NCBI GenBank assembly: GCA_022813625.1
Contig: JAKLMB010000021.1
Span: 1 to 64,000 of the forward strand
From: Aaosphaeria pasadenensis
Taxonomy: Eukaryota; Ascomycota; Dothideomycetes; Pleosporales
Direction of reading: 5' to 3'
DNA length: 64,000 nucleotides
How positions within the stretch are numbered: the stretch's first letter is position 1; each line of letters opens with the position of its first letter. This document shows, in pieces, positions 41,535-52,139 of the stretch. The position numbers were made by a program, and so were the translations under genes. A model generated the notes under the pieces. That model was not told the origin of the DNA. It did not search any database and saw only the letters and a program-made list of their open reading frames with translations.

Positions 41535-41800
41535 ATGTCAGACGATCTGTAGGAACGGGCAATGAACGGATGAAATGCCCGCGATGTTCTTTCCCGCAAA
41601 GAGAACCCCCGTCGAATCCCCCGCTGGTGGGATACCAAGGAACCAAAGATCTTTCATAAAGCTCTATTTGGAAATCATATCAGGCGATCTGCAGGAACGG
41701 GCAATGGACGGATGAAATGCCCGCAATATTCTTTCCCGTGAAGCATCTACCGCCGCCGAATTCGCCGCCGATGATGCGATACCAAGGAACCGAAGATCGT
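41535..41800. repeat. Tandem duplication (period about 142 bp) in the arabinofuranosidase promoter
   Basis: Two diverged copies start at about 41540 and 41682. Shared words include GATCTG(T/C)AGGAACGGGCA, GATGAAATGCCCGC, TTCTTTCCCG and GATACCAAGGAACC. Each copy contains an inverted motif CGGGCA-N14-TGCCCG. The block lies about 145-405 bp upstream of the GH51 start codon. Confidence 0.85.
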
Positions 41801-42245
41801 GGGTCTCATTCAACCCCAGACACATTTTCTGTACTCTACCACTTTAGTGTGTCCAATGCATACGCCATCATCATAGCGATGTAGATACATCCAATCGTCT
41901 GTCGTGGCGGTTTCGCCATTCGTGATCTGCTTTGAAGGTTGACGATGCAACCTCGGGATTGAGTCACTATGATTCGTGGAATTTAGCGAGGAGTCTTTTC
42001 GAGAGCTGGGGAAATTAATCAAAAGTTTGTGGGGAAACTCGACTTCATCTACTCCTACTGGCGATTAATCCCTAGCGTTTCCTTGAACATTATTGGCAAT
42101 CCATATTTCTGGCATAGTAGCTTCGAGGTGGCTCGGTGATGACGTCCTATAATAGGCATGCATATGGGCGCGGACGTTTCTACAATCACGGTAAGGGATA
42201 ATTGTTCGTCGTCGTGACCAGAGATCTCCGGTTGTAGGTGTTTCG

Positions 42246-43476
42246 CTATTTAAGTAGTATCTTGTTCCCTTCCTCAGAGGCCTCACCAACTTCCAATACT
42301 GTCTCCTTTGCGTCTCGTTGCGGCTTAAGTGTAATCTCGTCTCCATGCGCCCAACAATGCACCGAGTAGACGCGTGATTGATCGCTCAAAAATTGATGAC
42401 TGCTTTCGCGGCTGTCGCGTTTATTCCTCAATTCACACCCCAGCTTTTGAGATCTCTCTTCTGCCCTACGACTTGTGAACGATGAGTGCATGTCCCTGAG
42501 TAGCGGTCGTAGGACTGGAATGCATTGCACAATGATTGTGCCGACAATTTCCGATGAATACCACACATTAGAGTGAGCGTTGCGCCAGAAATACATTTCG
42601 TCCTTAACGTTGGTCTGGTCTTTCCACCCTGTCCGCACTGCAGCCACAATAGCAACAATCATTCCCTGGGCCATTACTTAGCATCAACGCTTCCTGGAAA
42701 AGGGGATGGAAGAGTAAGAGAATTGACATACTAGGCTCATGGTGACGCACAAACCAATCTTTTCCACCCTGCGCATGTCTAAATTCCAAGTGATGATCCA
42801 TGGGAACGTAGCGAAGACGAAATCCATGACGATGTTGTATACTGCTCTAGGTAAGCTTCGAGTCTTGCAAGTCACTGGAAGCTGTAAGCTCACTGTTTCC
42901 ACCCTCCTTGAAATCTTCGCGGAATTGCCATCCTAAGCAGAAATCCAGACGGTACCACACGTCATAGCTAGGCTTCTCGCACACCTTTGCCCATTGAAAG
43001 ATGATTTTGACAACCATGTATAGGTTCATGGTACCAATACAGAACCACAGAATCCACTTGTACCATTCCTTTGTCAGCTTCAACAAGGTCACCGCGAATG
43101 CAGTCTTCGTCAATGCTTGTCCCAGCAAAGTTCCGCACGACGATATATTAATGAGGATATGCATGCGATCGTCCCATTTGTCCGTTACATAGCCAGTGGC
43201 ATATTCTGCAGATATTATGGCATTGTTGGCAGCTAAAATAATCTTGGTTTTCTTAGCAAATTTCTGGTGTACAACGTGTCCATGGATACCTACCCAAGAT
43301 ACCAAAAGAATATGGTCATCGTACCACAGGCCATGACGGAACCTGATCTTGATCCAGAATCGGAGAGCGAGAAAAACAGTTGCGCCCGCAAAAAGAGTCC
43401 AGAGTCCAGCATTCAGTTCCTTCGATGGATCGATATACATATGTGGACTCTCTTCATGATTTCGTAATTGGAGCAT
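42246..43476 (-). CDS. Rhodopsin-fold integral membrane protein (PTH11-like), second copy in window
   Basis: Same fungal seven-helix family as the gene at 17191-18453 but clearly divergent. Exon 1 is 43294-43476 (MLQLRNHEESPHMYIDPSKE, first helix LFAGATVFLALRFWIKIR, then YDDHILLVSW). The intron 43243-43293 joins SW to IILAANNAI. Exon 2 runs from 43242 to about 42900 and ends near VCEKPSYDVWY. The next intron could not be fixed, because the reading resumes in another frame at CKTRSLPRAVYNIVMDFVFA (about 42870). A 66-bp intron 42666-42731 joins MSL to GMIVAIVAAVRTGW. The last exon 42246-42665 has helix 7 (VGTIIVQCIPVLRPLL) and a polar tail. One boundary is unresolved, so a lesion there is possible. 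Confidence 0.75.
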
Positions 43477-45140
43477 GTTTACATGGTGGACAAATGCATT
43501 GATGTTTGAATCGTTCTGTTATGATAATCCGGCAAATTATAGGGAAAGGCAGGATGGTGGAAGATCTGGTTAGAGAAGGACAAATTGCAGATACGACAAG
43601 AGGTGTAATAAAGGAAGTGCAATAACGAACATGATGAGCCTACCACAAGTAGTGGGGTCTGTACAAATCATAGTAAGGCCGCAAATGATGTTTCCGATTC
43701 TAAAGTGCTGATGATAGCCCTGCCGCGCCTTAGAGGTTCGGTGCGCAGAATAGGACGTGTGCTCCGAGAAACTGTTAGGAATCCCCTTGGCGCTTTAGCT
43801 GTGTTTAGCACTGTCTGCGGGACTTGAGTAAATTGGATAGACACCAGGAAATAGTAGCGCCCGAACTTCTGGAGCCGTCGAACAATCTGTAACATTTGTG
43901 CGACACAAACGGTTCGCGCGCATCCTGGCTTGAAGGGAGCAAGCTGACGACACGGTAACGCCGTAATTACCTAGGTCTGTAGTGAAGTGCTAAGTGAGGC
44001 CTCTCCAGTCATTCCATTTGCACCACAGATGACTGAGTAGCGCTCAAGAACGGAGAGGGAAATTCTTCACCAAAAGCTTGTTCAAGTGTCCGCAGATGAG
44101 TGGTACGCACATTGGTGGAGAATCGACTACACTGATAATTGCCTAGGACACCCCGCCGCAAGTATAATCCTCCGACAGGTACATCATTTTCTACCATGTG
44201 ATTCAATAGGGGAGGCCCGTCGGCTCATCCCAATTCCAAATGTTCAGCTGGGTGGCGACTGGCATTGATTGCCTTGAGTAATTCCTTAGTACAAACTAAC
44301 AACGCAATCATACAATTGCTGCCTCGCCTTGCGCCGCTGATACGAGGCTACGAAGACATGGTAAGAATCTCGAACAAAACCGTTCAACTTCTATGTATCT
44401 TTCAATTGCAGTCCTATAAGCATGGGTTGGTCCGTATGAGAATGCACAGGATCAACACGTACCGTAGCATCACTTTGAGTAGAGAGCACTCAGAGCTTGT
44501 GGTGATATTGCCTATTTCATTCACTTATTCAAACGAGAACATGTTTAGTACGTGGATAGTCGAGATACGATGGTTTCATCACATCAATAAGGGATCAAAT
44601 TTTTGCCGTCTGATAACATCGCACAACGTACAACTAAGCAGAATGTCAGTTATAAAAATCGCAGAACCGTGGCTGTCGTCTGAGCCGGTGAGTGATGAAA
44701 CGTAAAAGTGATCTGCTTGCGTGTTTGCTGCGATGTCTATTTTTCCAACATTGATAGGTTGCGTTAAAATGTTTCATTTGAAGAACTAGCATTCCAAGGT
44801 CATGCGTTTCGTAGTTCAATATACAGAGCCAAATCAAAGAAACAAGAAAACAAAAACTTTGGGCCCGACATGGACGCAAGAACATCGAACCATCCACTCT
44901 CCAATATTACAGTTTCTATTCTAACGACATGTTGGTAAAAGTACTGTACGAGCGGCTAGTTTCGAATAATTAGCATGTGAGCCAAGAGTGACAAGCATGC
45001 CCGGAGGCTGAGGCAACACAACATGAGATTCATGGATCATACACTCTGTATTATGAATTAATACACATGCTATCCGCTATCAACATGACTCTTATAAAAT
45101 GGCTGTGACACAGACTGCGCGAAGACTAACACTTTAACAC
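43477..45140. other. Intergenic; nothing recognised
   Basis: 1.66 kb without a supported gene. Short frames at 44265-44705 (plus) and 43668-43895 (minus) show no family signal. Confidence 0.4.
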
Positions 45141-46346
45141 TTAGGCGACACTATCAACTCTACGATCACCTTGAAGACCAACGTATTGTCGGCACCAGGT
45201 TGTAGGAAGTGGCCAAGGGTTACCTTTTGAGAGCAACTTGGTCGAAGATTCTTCTACAATACGTCGGCCGGCAAAGCTCTCCCACCAAGTGTTGTTAAAC
45301 GTCTCAAGCGCTACTCCCCAGTGCATAAGTATAAGCAAAGACATGCTATTCTCTTGCTTCAATTCATTGCGAAATGGTTGTCCGACCGTCATGAGCCAGG
45401 GCACAACAGAGACATCTAGGTCAATGTATTGTTTCAACTGGCAAATAGCATCTTCGAAAAGCTCATGCACTTCCCCAGAACACTCGTCCCTGTTGATACT
45501 GTGTAGGCGTTCAATAGGAAATGTGGTCCACGAAGGGACAGAGAGGTCTCTTTCGCGTTGATATAGCAAGAAATGCATTGGCCCATTTCGGAGCCACTGA
45601 TCGCTGATATCGATTATGGCAGAGATTCCTTTCACACAGACTGCAGCGGATAGCACGATATCTGACACCTCTGGGTTATTGTTGTCTTGGTTGAGACGCA
45701 GGAGTGGTTGTACCATCGTGCATACCATGATCAAGATGGAAGATATCGTGATTGCATCGCAATTGGCGGGCGAGAGGTCACACAGAACATTGCTCAAGCC
45801 TAGCAGAGCCCTGTTCTGGTATTGCAAAGCCGATCGCCCGTAATCAAGCCTACGTGTTACGTCTTCTGAACTGCAAGCAATATCGATCGATGCGAGCGCG
45901 AAAAGGGCATTCAACGCGTAATCATGCTGTAGGGCTTTTCTCGCTACAAGGTCTCGTACGTGTAGATTCCGTTTCGTAGAGAAACATACAGAGGTCCGGG
46001 CACCCCACCGGTGCATCAGCTCAAGCTCGCGCGATCTAGTAGAAATCGCAAGCTGAGGAGGAGTGGACCCGGGGGTCGGATAATTTCTGGCACTCTGTGA
46101 TCCTTGGAAAACAGATGAGGAGACATCGGCGGTCAATTGACAGATGTTTCCATGTGGCGGCCTCGGGAAATGAATGCAGTCTTCCCGCGGTCGCATCCTG
46201 GGGCCTATTCGAGAAAAGATGCATACATGACCCTTCTGCTTGCACATGGAACAAATGGGAGCCTTTTCGTCGCATTTGACCCGGCGCTGGCGGCATTGGT
46301 CACAGCCGAAGCGGGATTTGGTGTGCAAGCGTTTTTTCGCCATCAC
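45141..46346 (-). CDS. Zn2Cys6 fungal transcription factor
   Basis: Nuclear DNA-binding regulator of the Gal4-type class. Single exon, 401 aa. The binuclear zinc cluster is perfect: Cys at about residues 15, 18, 25, 32, 35 and 42 (spacing 2-6-6-2-6), preceded by a basic KKRLHTKSRFG arm and followed by RIGPRMRPRED. The middle (about 105-330) resembles the C-terminal domain of Upc2/sterol-uptake-type factors: ELELMHRWGARTSVCFS, HDYALNALFALASIDIA and ALQYQNRALLGLSNVL. Targets are unknown. It is divergent from no near gene, and the nearest neighbour is the ThuA-like gene 670 bp upstream. No defect seen. Confidence 0.93.
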   Translation of the reverse strand: MMAKKRLHTKSRFGCDQCRQRRVKCDEKAPICSMCKQKGHVCIFSRIGPRMRPREDCIHFPRPPHGNICQLTADVSSSVFQGSQSARNYPTPGSTPPQLAISTRSRELELMHRWGARTSVCFSTKRNLHVRDLVARKALQHDYALNALFALASIDIACSSEDVTRRLDYGRSALQYQNRALLGLSNVLCDLSPANCDAITISSILIMVCTMVQPLLRLNQDNNNPEVSDIVLSAAVCVKGISAIIDISDQWLRNGPMHFLLYQRERDLSVPSWTTFPIERLHSINRDECSGEVHELFEDAICQLKQYIDLDVSVVPWLMTVGQPFRNELKQENSMSLLILMHWGVALETFNNTWWESFAGRRIVEESSTKLLSKGNPWPLPTTWCRQYVGLQGDRRVDSVA

Positions 46347-46460
46347 GGGACGATTGGCTCGGTGACCTCGCTGCCTGCGAGGTGCAGTGCTAAGTTCAAG
46401 TTGATTGATGTGCGAGGTGAGATGATTCTTTGTTCAAACAAGTGAAGAATCAAGTAGTGT

Positions 46461-46795
46461 GTACGGAGTCGGTAGTTAGACAATAACAGTCATGATCGCA
46501 GCAGACCAGACAGGTCGTGTACGGAGTATTACTCGTGAGTCGTATCATCATCTTCTGGGGTCGAGGCGTAAGGGGCCTGGCTGGGCGCACGGACATTTGT
46601 CGGGCTCAAAAGTGACACTGTAGCTAGTCTACTATCTGTAGCATCACATCATGTACATACTTGGGTACTTGGAGTTACCTGTAACCTGTAAGTACGCTGT
46701 AACCTAACCCAGGTGCCCAGATAATAGTTATTATGTAGTTACCTACAGCTGCGGCTGCGTTATCTCACCCTCATTTCTGCTGCAGTACGGAGTAC
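46461..46795. promoter_or_regulatory. Cluster of TACGGAGTA motifs
   Basis: TACGGAGTA at 46520-46528 and 46786-46794, and an eight-base match at 46462-46469, all in the intergenic space between the Zn2Cys6 regulator and the ThuA-like gene. The reverse form recurs at 53973-54972. Function unknown. Confidence 0.6.
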
Positions 46796-47015
46796 TCATA
46801 CCTCGTAGTCCGATACTGATGCGGCAGCCACTTCGGGCAGAATGCCTGATTTCGTAGAGTCCAATTTCAGTAAGTATTAATAGTGCTACCGTAACGGTGT
46901 AAGGCGTAAACCAACAAACAAGCCTCAACACGGTGCGTCCACTGTTTCGGTTCACAGTAACTACACTGTAGTAGTACACTGTAGTTGATTGAAGTATATT
47001 GTTCATCATTATCCA

Positions 47016-47759
47016 CTAGTTACGTTGACTCTTGACTGATCTGTTTTCAAATCTGGACTTGACGTCCTCCATTATACTTTCTTGTCTTGCAACCCAGAAG
47101 ATAGCCTTGAAAATTTGGTCAAGAAACCATGCGTTGCCATACGCGCCTTCAAAATGACCAAGTGCCGTGTAATACGATCGCCCACCTTCAAAGTCCTGGC
47201 ACCACGCAAGTGGGTGGTATTTTCCCATCTTTCCACCATGGAATGATGAAGTGTCGCCTCTGAGCAAAATCGTCAAATTTTGATTATCCCCTGGATGGTT
47301 GCGATAATTATACCACTCGTCCTCCCATTGACCTGGTGCCACAAGTGATTGCGATAGCCAGTGATGCTCGTTCTCCACCAGGACCCGGCCCAGTTCAGGC
47401 GGTGGGTGGCTCTCGAAATCCGCACCGAGTAGATAATTATACCACTGGTGGTCTGGCATGCCCGCTGCAGCACCGTGTATTCCTATCACACCTCCCCCGC
47501 CTCTCACAAACGCTTTCAGAGCCTCGATGTTGTCGGGCGACAGAAAGAATCCTGTACATTGAAGGAATATGACGACACGGTATCGAATAAGTTCAACAGG
47601 TGTGATGCATTGTGGATTCTCACTTGCAGTCACTTCGAATGCAGTCGTCCGCAACGTAAAGTCTTTGATTGCGGCGATCCCAGCGGCTATCGAGTCATGC
47701 CGATACGAGGCTGTCTTGGAGAACACCAGGACTTGGAAAGGCGCAGTAGATCGCATCAT
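47016..47759 (-). CDS. ThuA-like domain protein (class I glutamine-amidotransferase-like fold)
   Basis: Single exon, 247 aa, with no signal peptide. It covers a complete ThuA-like domain (the family named after trehalose-utilisation genes of rhizobia; also found in bacterial sugar-catabolism proteins): VLVFSKTASYRHDSI at the start, VVIFLQCTGFFLSP, ALKAFVRGGGGVIGIHGAAA with the elbow, ADFESHPPP, VENEHHWLSQSL, DEWYNYRNHP, HPLAWCQDFEGGRSYYTALGH and WFLDQIFKAIFWV. The catalytic Cys of true amidotransferases is not present at the elbow, as usual for ThuA. Substrate and role in fungi are unknown. An in-frame second ATG follows the first (MMRS). Confidence 0.92.
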   Translation of the reverse strand: MMRSTAPFQVLVFSKTASYRHDSIAAGIAAIKDFTLRTTAFEVTASENPQCITPVELIRYRVVIFLQCTGFFLSPDNIEALKAFVRGGGGVIGIHGAAAGMPDHQWYNYLLGADFESHPPPELGRVLVENEHHWLSQSLVAPGQWEDEWYNYRNHPGDNQNLTILLRGDTSSFHGGKMGKYHPLAWCQDFEGGRSYYTALGHFEGAYGNAWFLDQIFKAIFWVARQESIMEDVKSRFENRSVKSQRN

Positions 47760-48983
47760 CTACAACGTGATTTCTAGGATCTAATTGAAGGAACAAAGCG
47801 GAACCAAAAAACAGTGAGCGCACGGCAAAGGGCCCAAAAAAAGTAGACCCTCAAAGAGGCCTTTGTACTCAGCGCGAAAGTCAAAGACCCGGCTATGTCA
47901 TATTTAGCTCAGGACACTCTAGCGCTAAAGAACTTCATGTACATTGTACGTCACCATACATAGGTACTGTTCCATCCGTCAGAAGTGAGTGCAAAATCAC
48001 GATCAAAGCCATCATCACTGCTTATAAAATCACAAAATAGGATATTCAGACGGACAGAATTATTCGCGGATGAAGACTGCGACTTAAGGGGTAGCTCGTT
48101 CAATCAGGCTGATGTGGGATCTCATGGATGGGCACAAAATGCTCTGACTTCTCGTCTTGACGAAGCCAATCCACGCCTGGGCTCGCGAGAGCTATAGGTG
48201 TGAGTTGTTAAGTGATCTGCTAGCAACACCAATATCATCATAATCGTTTATCTGACTCATGTGATTTTTCAGATTGTACACTAAGAACAATCCACGCCAT
48301 GATTGAGACTGTGCTACGAGGTAGCTTAGCCCGTTGTTGTATTCCTCAAGTCTACACCTTGCGCATGTGAGCAACCGTGTTTTATCATGCAAGTTGCTAT
48401 GGTTTGTACCTTTGTTTCCTAAGTACATATCATGTCAACGGGAGTTATGAAGTGATCTCACAGTATACATCAGCGTAGATCAATTATCAAAGACCAGGGA
48501 GATTACTAGATACAATCGTATATCTATGAAGAATGTCGACATTAGTGCCATTTCAAATCCCTTCGAAATCATTTACTATTCATGACCATCCATGTAGAAA
48601 TACATTCTTAAAATGCTAGGGCAGGTTGGTGCATCTACGACGCTCAGCACACCCCTGACCTATGGTCAGAAATACAGACGCTCTTACAACGTCACATCAC
48701 CATCACAATCACATAGTATCCTAATCTCCCCCCTCTTTGGCGTGCATGCACGTTCAAAGCACAGCTTTATTATTTACCGCACTTCTTGTTTGTGCCACCA
48801 GTACATTTGGACTAAAATGAACAAGCTGCTTGCTACAACGGAGCCTCAAATATATGCGGAAATCACGCAGGTAACCTGGACAGGCCTTACCGTGCCTTTG
48901 TGTCCGACATGCTAGTTTCCTAGGCCACATTTTAAGCTTTGACAGAACGACCAAGAAATTGTGAATAGGCCACAGAACAGCTA

Positions 48984-49165
48984 CAGAGGGTTGGCACGTT
49001 AGGCAGGCCACCTCCTAACTTCATGTATCTTCTATACCTAAAGTGTCTACTTAAGAATGTAATGTAGCTAGTAAATAATCTTAACTACCTGTGATAAGCC
49101 TTGCTAAGGCACTGTTGTGGGCATAAAATACTAGCATGGGGCCAGCCTGACCTGCCAACCCTCTG
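48984..49165 (+). mobile_element. MITE copy C, complete, with TA target duplication
   Basis: 182 bp bounded by TA on both sides. The left end CAGAGGGTTGGCACGTTAGG and the right end, read inward on the minus strand, CAGAGGGTTGGCAGGTCAGG form terminal inverted repeats of about 28 bp with few mismatches. It is non-coding. TA duplication and size fit a MITE mobilised by a Tc1/mariner or pogo/Fot1-type transposase (class inferred). Copies A and B lie at 23888 and 38747. Confidence 0.85.
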
Positions 49166-49254
49166 TAGAAGCTTCTTGGTATGGTTGGATGTTTTCGGTA
49201 AAATATTAAGGAACTCATGCTTTAGGCAAGCCGAGGCGAGAACATAGGTAGCGG

Positions 49255-49745
49255 TTACCTACGAAAAAAATTGGTATATCTCGGCTGTAGGGTCTTTGAG
49301 GACAAAGATAAGCCGCATCCGGGAATTTCAACACATGCGTATTTCCCTTTGAGAGAAGAGAATGATCTCAAGATAGGTTTTGTGACCTTATATTTCTCAT
49401 CTTTGGAACTATGAATATTGATCAGTTCTCCTACACTCGTTGCATCCTTGCTGCGATCAAATCCCGGTTCAATTGTTGCAGGGCGAAAGTTGGGTTCCAT
49501 TACGCCGGGTGAACTCGAGCACAGAAGTAACCATTTCAGTCTGCGTATTAACGACGCCTGAGATACTGAACATCGCAATACGAATCTGCTTGTGGTGGAA
49601 AGTGCTGTCCCTCCACGTTGAAAACCATTTGGAGCTGCTCAATAAGGACGGTATGACGATCCATCTGTCCCGTAGCAGACAGATAGTGTTCACAATGACC
49701 TGAAAGTGCGAATACAGGGGAAAAGTGAGGTAGCATGTTGTCCAT
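49255..49745 (-). other. Possible gene remnant, unrecognised
   Basis: Two overlapping minus-strand frames with fairly coding-like composition: HTVLIEQLQMVFNVEGQHFP (49745-49548) and VMEPNFRPATIEPGFDRSKD through VEIPGCGLSLSSKTLQP (49578-49255). They could be exons of one small gene or a decayed fragment. I recognise no family. Confidence 0.2.
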
Positions 49746-50712
49746 ACAACCTATTCTGCTACGGAAGGTTCGCCATGGTTACAGTATAGAAGGACAACGT
49801 TGCAAGGTTGGGTTAATGCGGAGTGCATGCAGTCGTAAGCCCTATATGCCCGGAATGGCAGGCCGTCATGAGTTTCTTCATCTTTGTCAATCGATTCTTC
49901 TCACAGAGTGATCTATGTTACTGCATTATTATTTTAGACATGGAGCGTTCTGGGCTTTAGCAGTTCTACGTGAACACAAGATCGGTATTACACCCCAATA
50001 CAAGACACGGTCTTGCTCTCAAAGTACCGATTTCCCTTAAAATGATGAATTGCAGAGAACACCAGGTTTGTCCGTATTTTTAGATCTACACATGGCCAAT
50101 ATCGATCAGCACGCGACTTGGCGGGGATGCAGACCAGGATGTTCAAGCTTCCAGCCAAACAATCTTAATTAGTTGCACTATGGATATATAGCCTCTGTCC
50201 CCGTTCGATATTTTCTTTTCGTCTTTCTTGCAGCGGTTATATCTCACAGCCCCGGTCTATTTCCGCGGTATCGGAGCCACCAATTGCCCGGTTGGAACAC
50301 GGTACGTTCCATTCTGGCAGCTGTTGAGGACGCAGGCACAATGCAAAGGAACGCTGGTTGGAAGAGGGAGGAATCGTGTTCTTCGTGTTAATATGCCCGG
50401 TGTGAATTGTTTGCGACCGCCGCGTGGCTAGTTCTAGCCAAATGGTGTAGGGGGCACTTGTCAATACTTCCGAGAGGGTCGTAATGTTCATCTAATTCGT
50501 AAATGAATTGGTTTTCATCACGAGTTGTATTGCCACTTTCCTTTCGACTGGTCAATGCGGCCATCGACTTTTGCCAGTATAAATGCACTTCATTGCCTTT
50601 GCGGCAGTTGGCGCTTCTACGTGCAGTAGTGTTGGTGTCTTCTTCAAATACTTCTGTATAGTCTACTACTCGTCGATTGAATACAGTTAAGTAGGAGATT
50701 GGGAAAATTACA

Positions 50713-51930
50713 ATGAAGGCGTCACTCTATATCACCGCGGCCTTGGTCGCATGTGTCAACGGCGCAGCTATTGAAGCTCGACAACGACCGCGCCCTACTT
50801 CGACTCGAGGTGGCGATGGTATCCCAGATGGTAATGCTTCCCCGGTGGACAAACGAGACCCGCAGATCTCTCTCGGACCTCCTCGTCCCTCGGTCACATT
50901 CTGGCCTAACGACCCCCCTCCAGGAAGTGGTAAGAAGACCGCGTACCACGACGATGAGTGCTAACGTTGATAATCTTCAGTCGAAAAGTGTGGCCTCGAC
51001 GCTTTCATTGGCCATACCTCAGAAGCTCTTCTTTTCTGTAGCAGTATCTTGAAAGGAGGTACTGCTACCCAAACAACGACGCTCACGACTGGGCAAACCA
51101 CCACTGTGCGAACTACGGTGATCACGACACTTTATCCTCCTTCGAGTTCCGCGAGGCCAAGTTCGACGCCCAGGCCTCCCACTTCCTCACCACCTACTTC
51201 TACCCCTCGAGTAAGTCGGCCCAATTCTGGGTGTATCCTTTTCGACTAATGATGTCCGCGTAGCCTCCCACGTCTACCCCAAGACCACCAACATCTACTC
51301 CTCGCCCGCCGACAACTACGCAAGCTCCACCGTCCTCCTCTCCCTCTCCGTACGTTGCCTTATCACCCTAATCTTTAAGGCTCCACAAACTAATATCTAC
51401 AATGTAGCTCTCCGACGCCTACACCTAGCCCAGGCACTAGCTGCGGCATTGTCGGTTACACCAAGAACATCGCCGCCTACTACTTTGACTCCAGCGGCAC
51501 TCAGAACACATGGCAGGTTTGCGGAGCAAAGTGCAAGGCTGATAGCAAGTGTAAATCATTCGGTTACGGGGAGGCCAATTGCATGCTCTTTGACGTCACT
51601 GCGTACGTTTTGTCTTGGTTGGAAATTTTCTTTGAATTCGACAGGTTGACTGACAAGTATTCCAGCGCTGAGAACACGAACTACAACCCCATGTCGCCTT
51701 ATACTTTCTACGACCAGTCATGCCCCCAGGAGCTCCCTGTCAGGAAGCGCCAGGTCAACATCTCCCTCAGCCTTCCGGGTGGTGCCGGCGGAATCTCGTC
51801 CGCCTGTTCGTGTCTCATTACGTCGGCACCGGCAGGTACAACTAGAACAACTACAGTTACTACGAGCATCAGGACAACTAAGACGGAGACTGTCACGAGG
51901 ACTGTAAGTCTCTTGCCAGACGGCCCTTAG
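50713..51930 (+). CDS. Secreted Thr/Pro-rich protein with Cys-rich (PAN/apple-like) domain
   Basis: Extracellular or wall-associated protein of unknown function. Five exons close in frame to about 330 aa: 50713-50929, 50981-51210, 51264-51349, 51408-51602 and 51666-51930. All introns have GT-AG ends of 51-63 bp. Signal peptide MKASLYITAALVACVNGAA, then a propeptide-like part with a VDKR Kex2 site near residue 45. A Cys pair (VEKCGLDAFIGH, ALLFCSS) is followed by Thr-rich and Pro/Thr repeat linkers (RPPTS, TPRPPT units). The Cys-rich module CGIVGYTKNIAAYYFDSS through CGAKCKADSKCKSFGYG and ANCMLFDVTA resembles a PAN/apple fold. A short Cys-Ser-Cys segment and a Thr-rich tail end it. A GTAAGT near 51904 might start a further intron, so the C-terminus is uncertain. 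Confidence 0.75.
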
Positions 51931-52139
51931 TTGGAAGTTGACCCTGTTGAATTGACCTCTGGCCTGAGAGTTTACAAAAGTTTACCCATCTTGGTAAAGA
52001 ACATATTTCTACATCTATAGTATTTATCATGTAACAGACCTGCTATTCCTGCATACCCTATTCTCAATCCGTCTAATTTGGCATTGCATCATGATCTGAA
52101 TTCCAGCGTGAGGGAAACTCATCCGCCAATCGTTCATCG

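Larger units (their letters stand above)
47760..50712. other. Long intergenic region with a MITE and small unrecognised frames
   Basis: About 2.95 kb. It holds MITE copy C (48984-49165), a minus-strand pair of frames at 49255-49745 (listed separately), a plus frame at 50228-50431 with no family signal, and a TATA-like AGTATAAATG at about 50577, some 135 bp before the next start codon. Confidence 0.4.

Noticed and set aside
42065..42346. 93-codon minus-strand frame overlapping the end of the second rhodopsin-fold gene
   Set aside because: It overlaps the real last exon in another frame and has no recognisable content.
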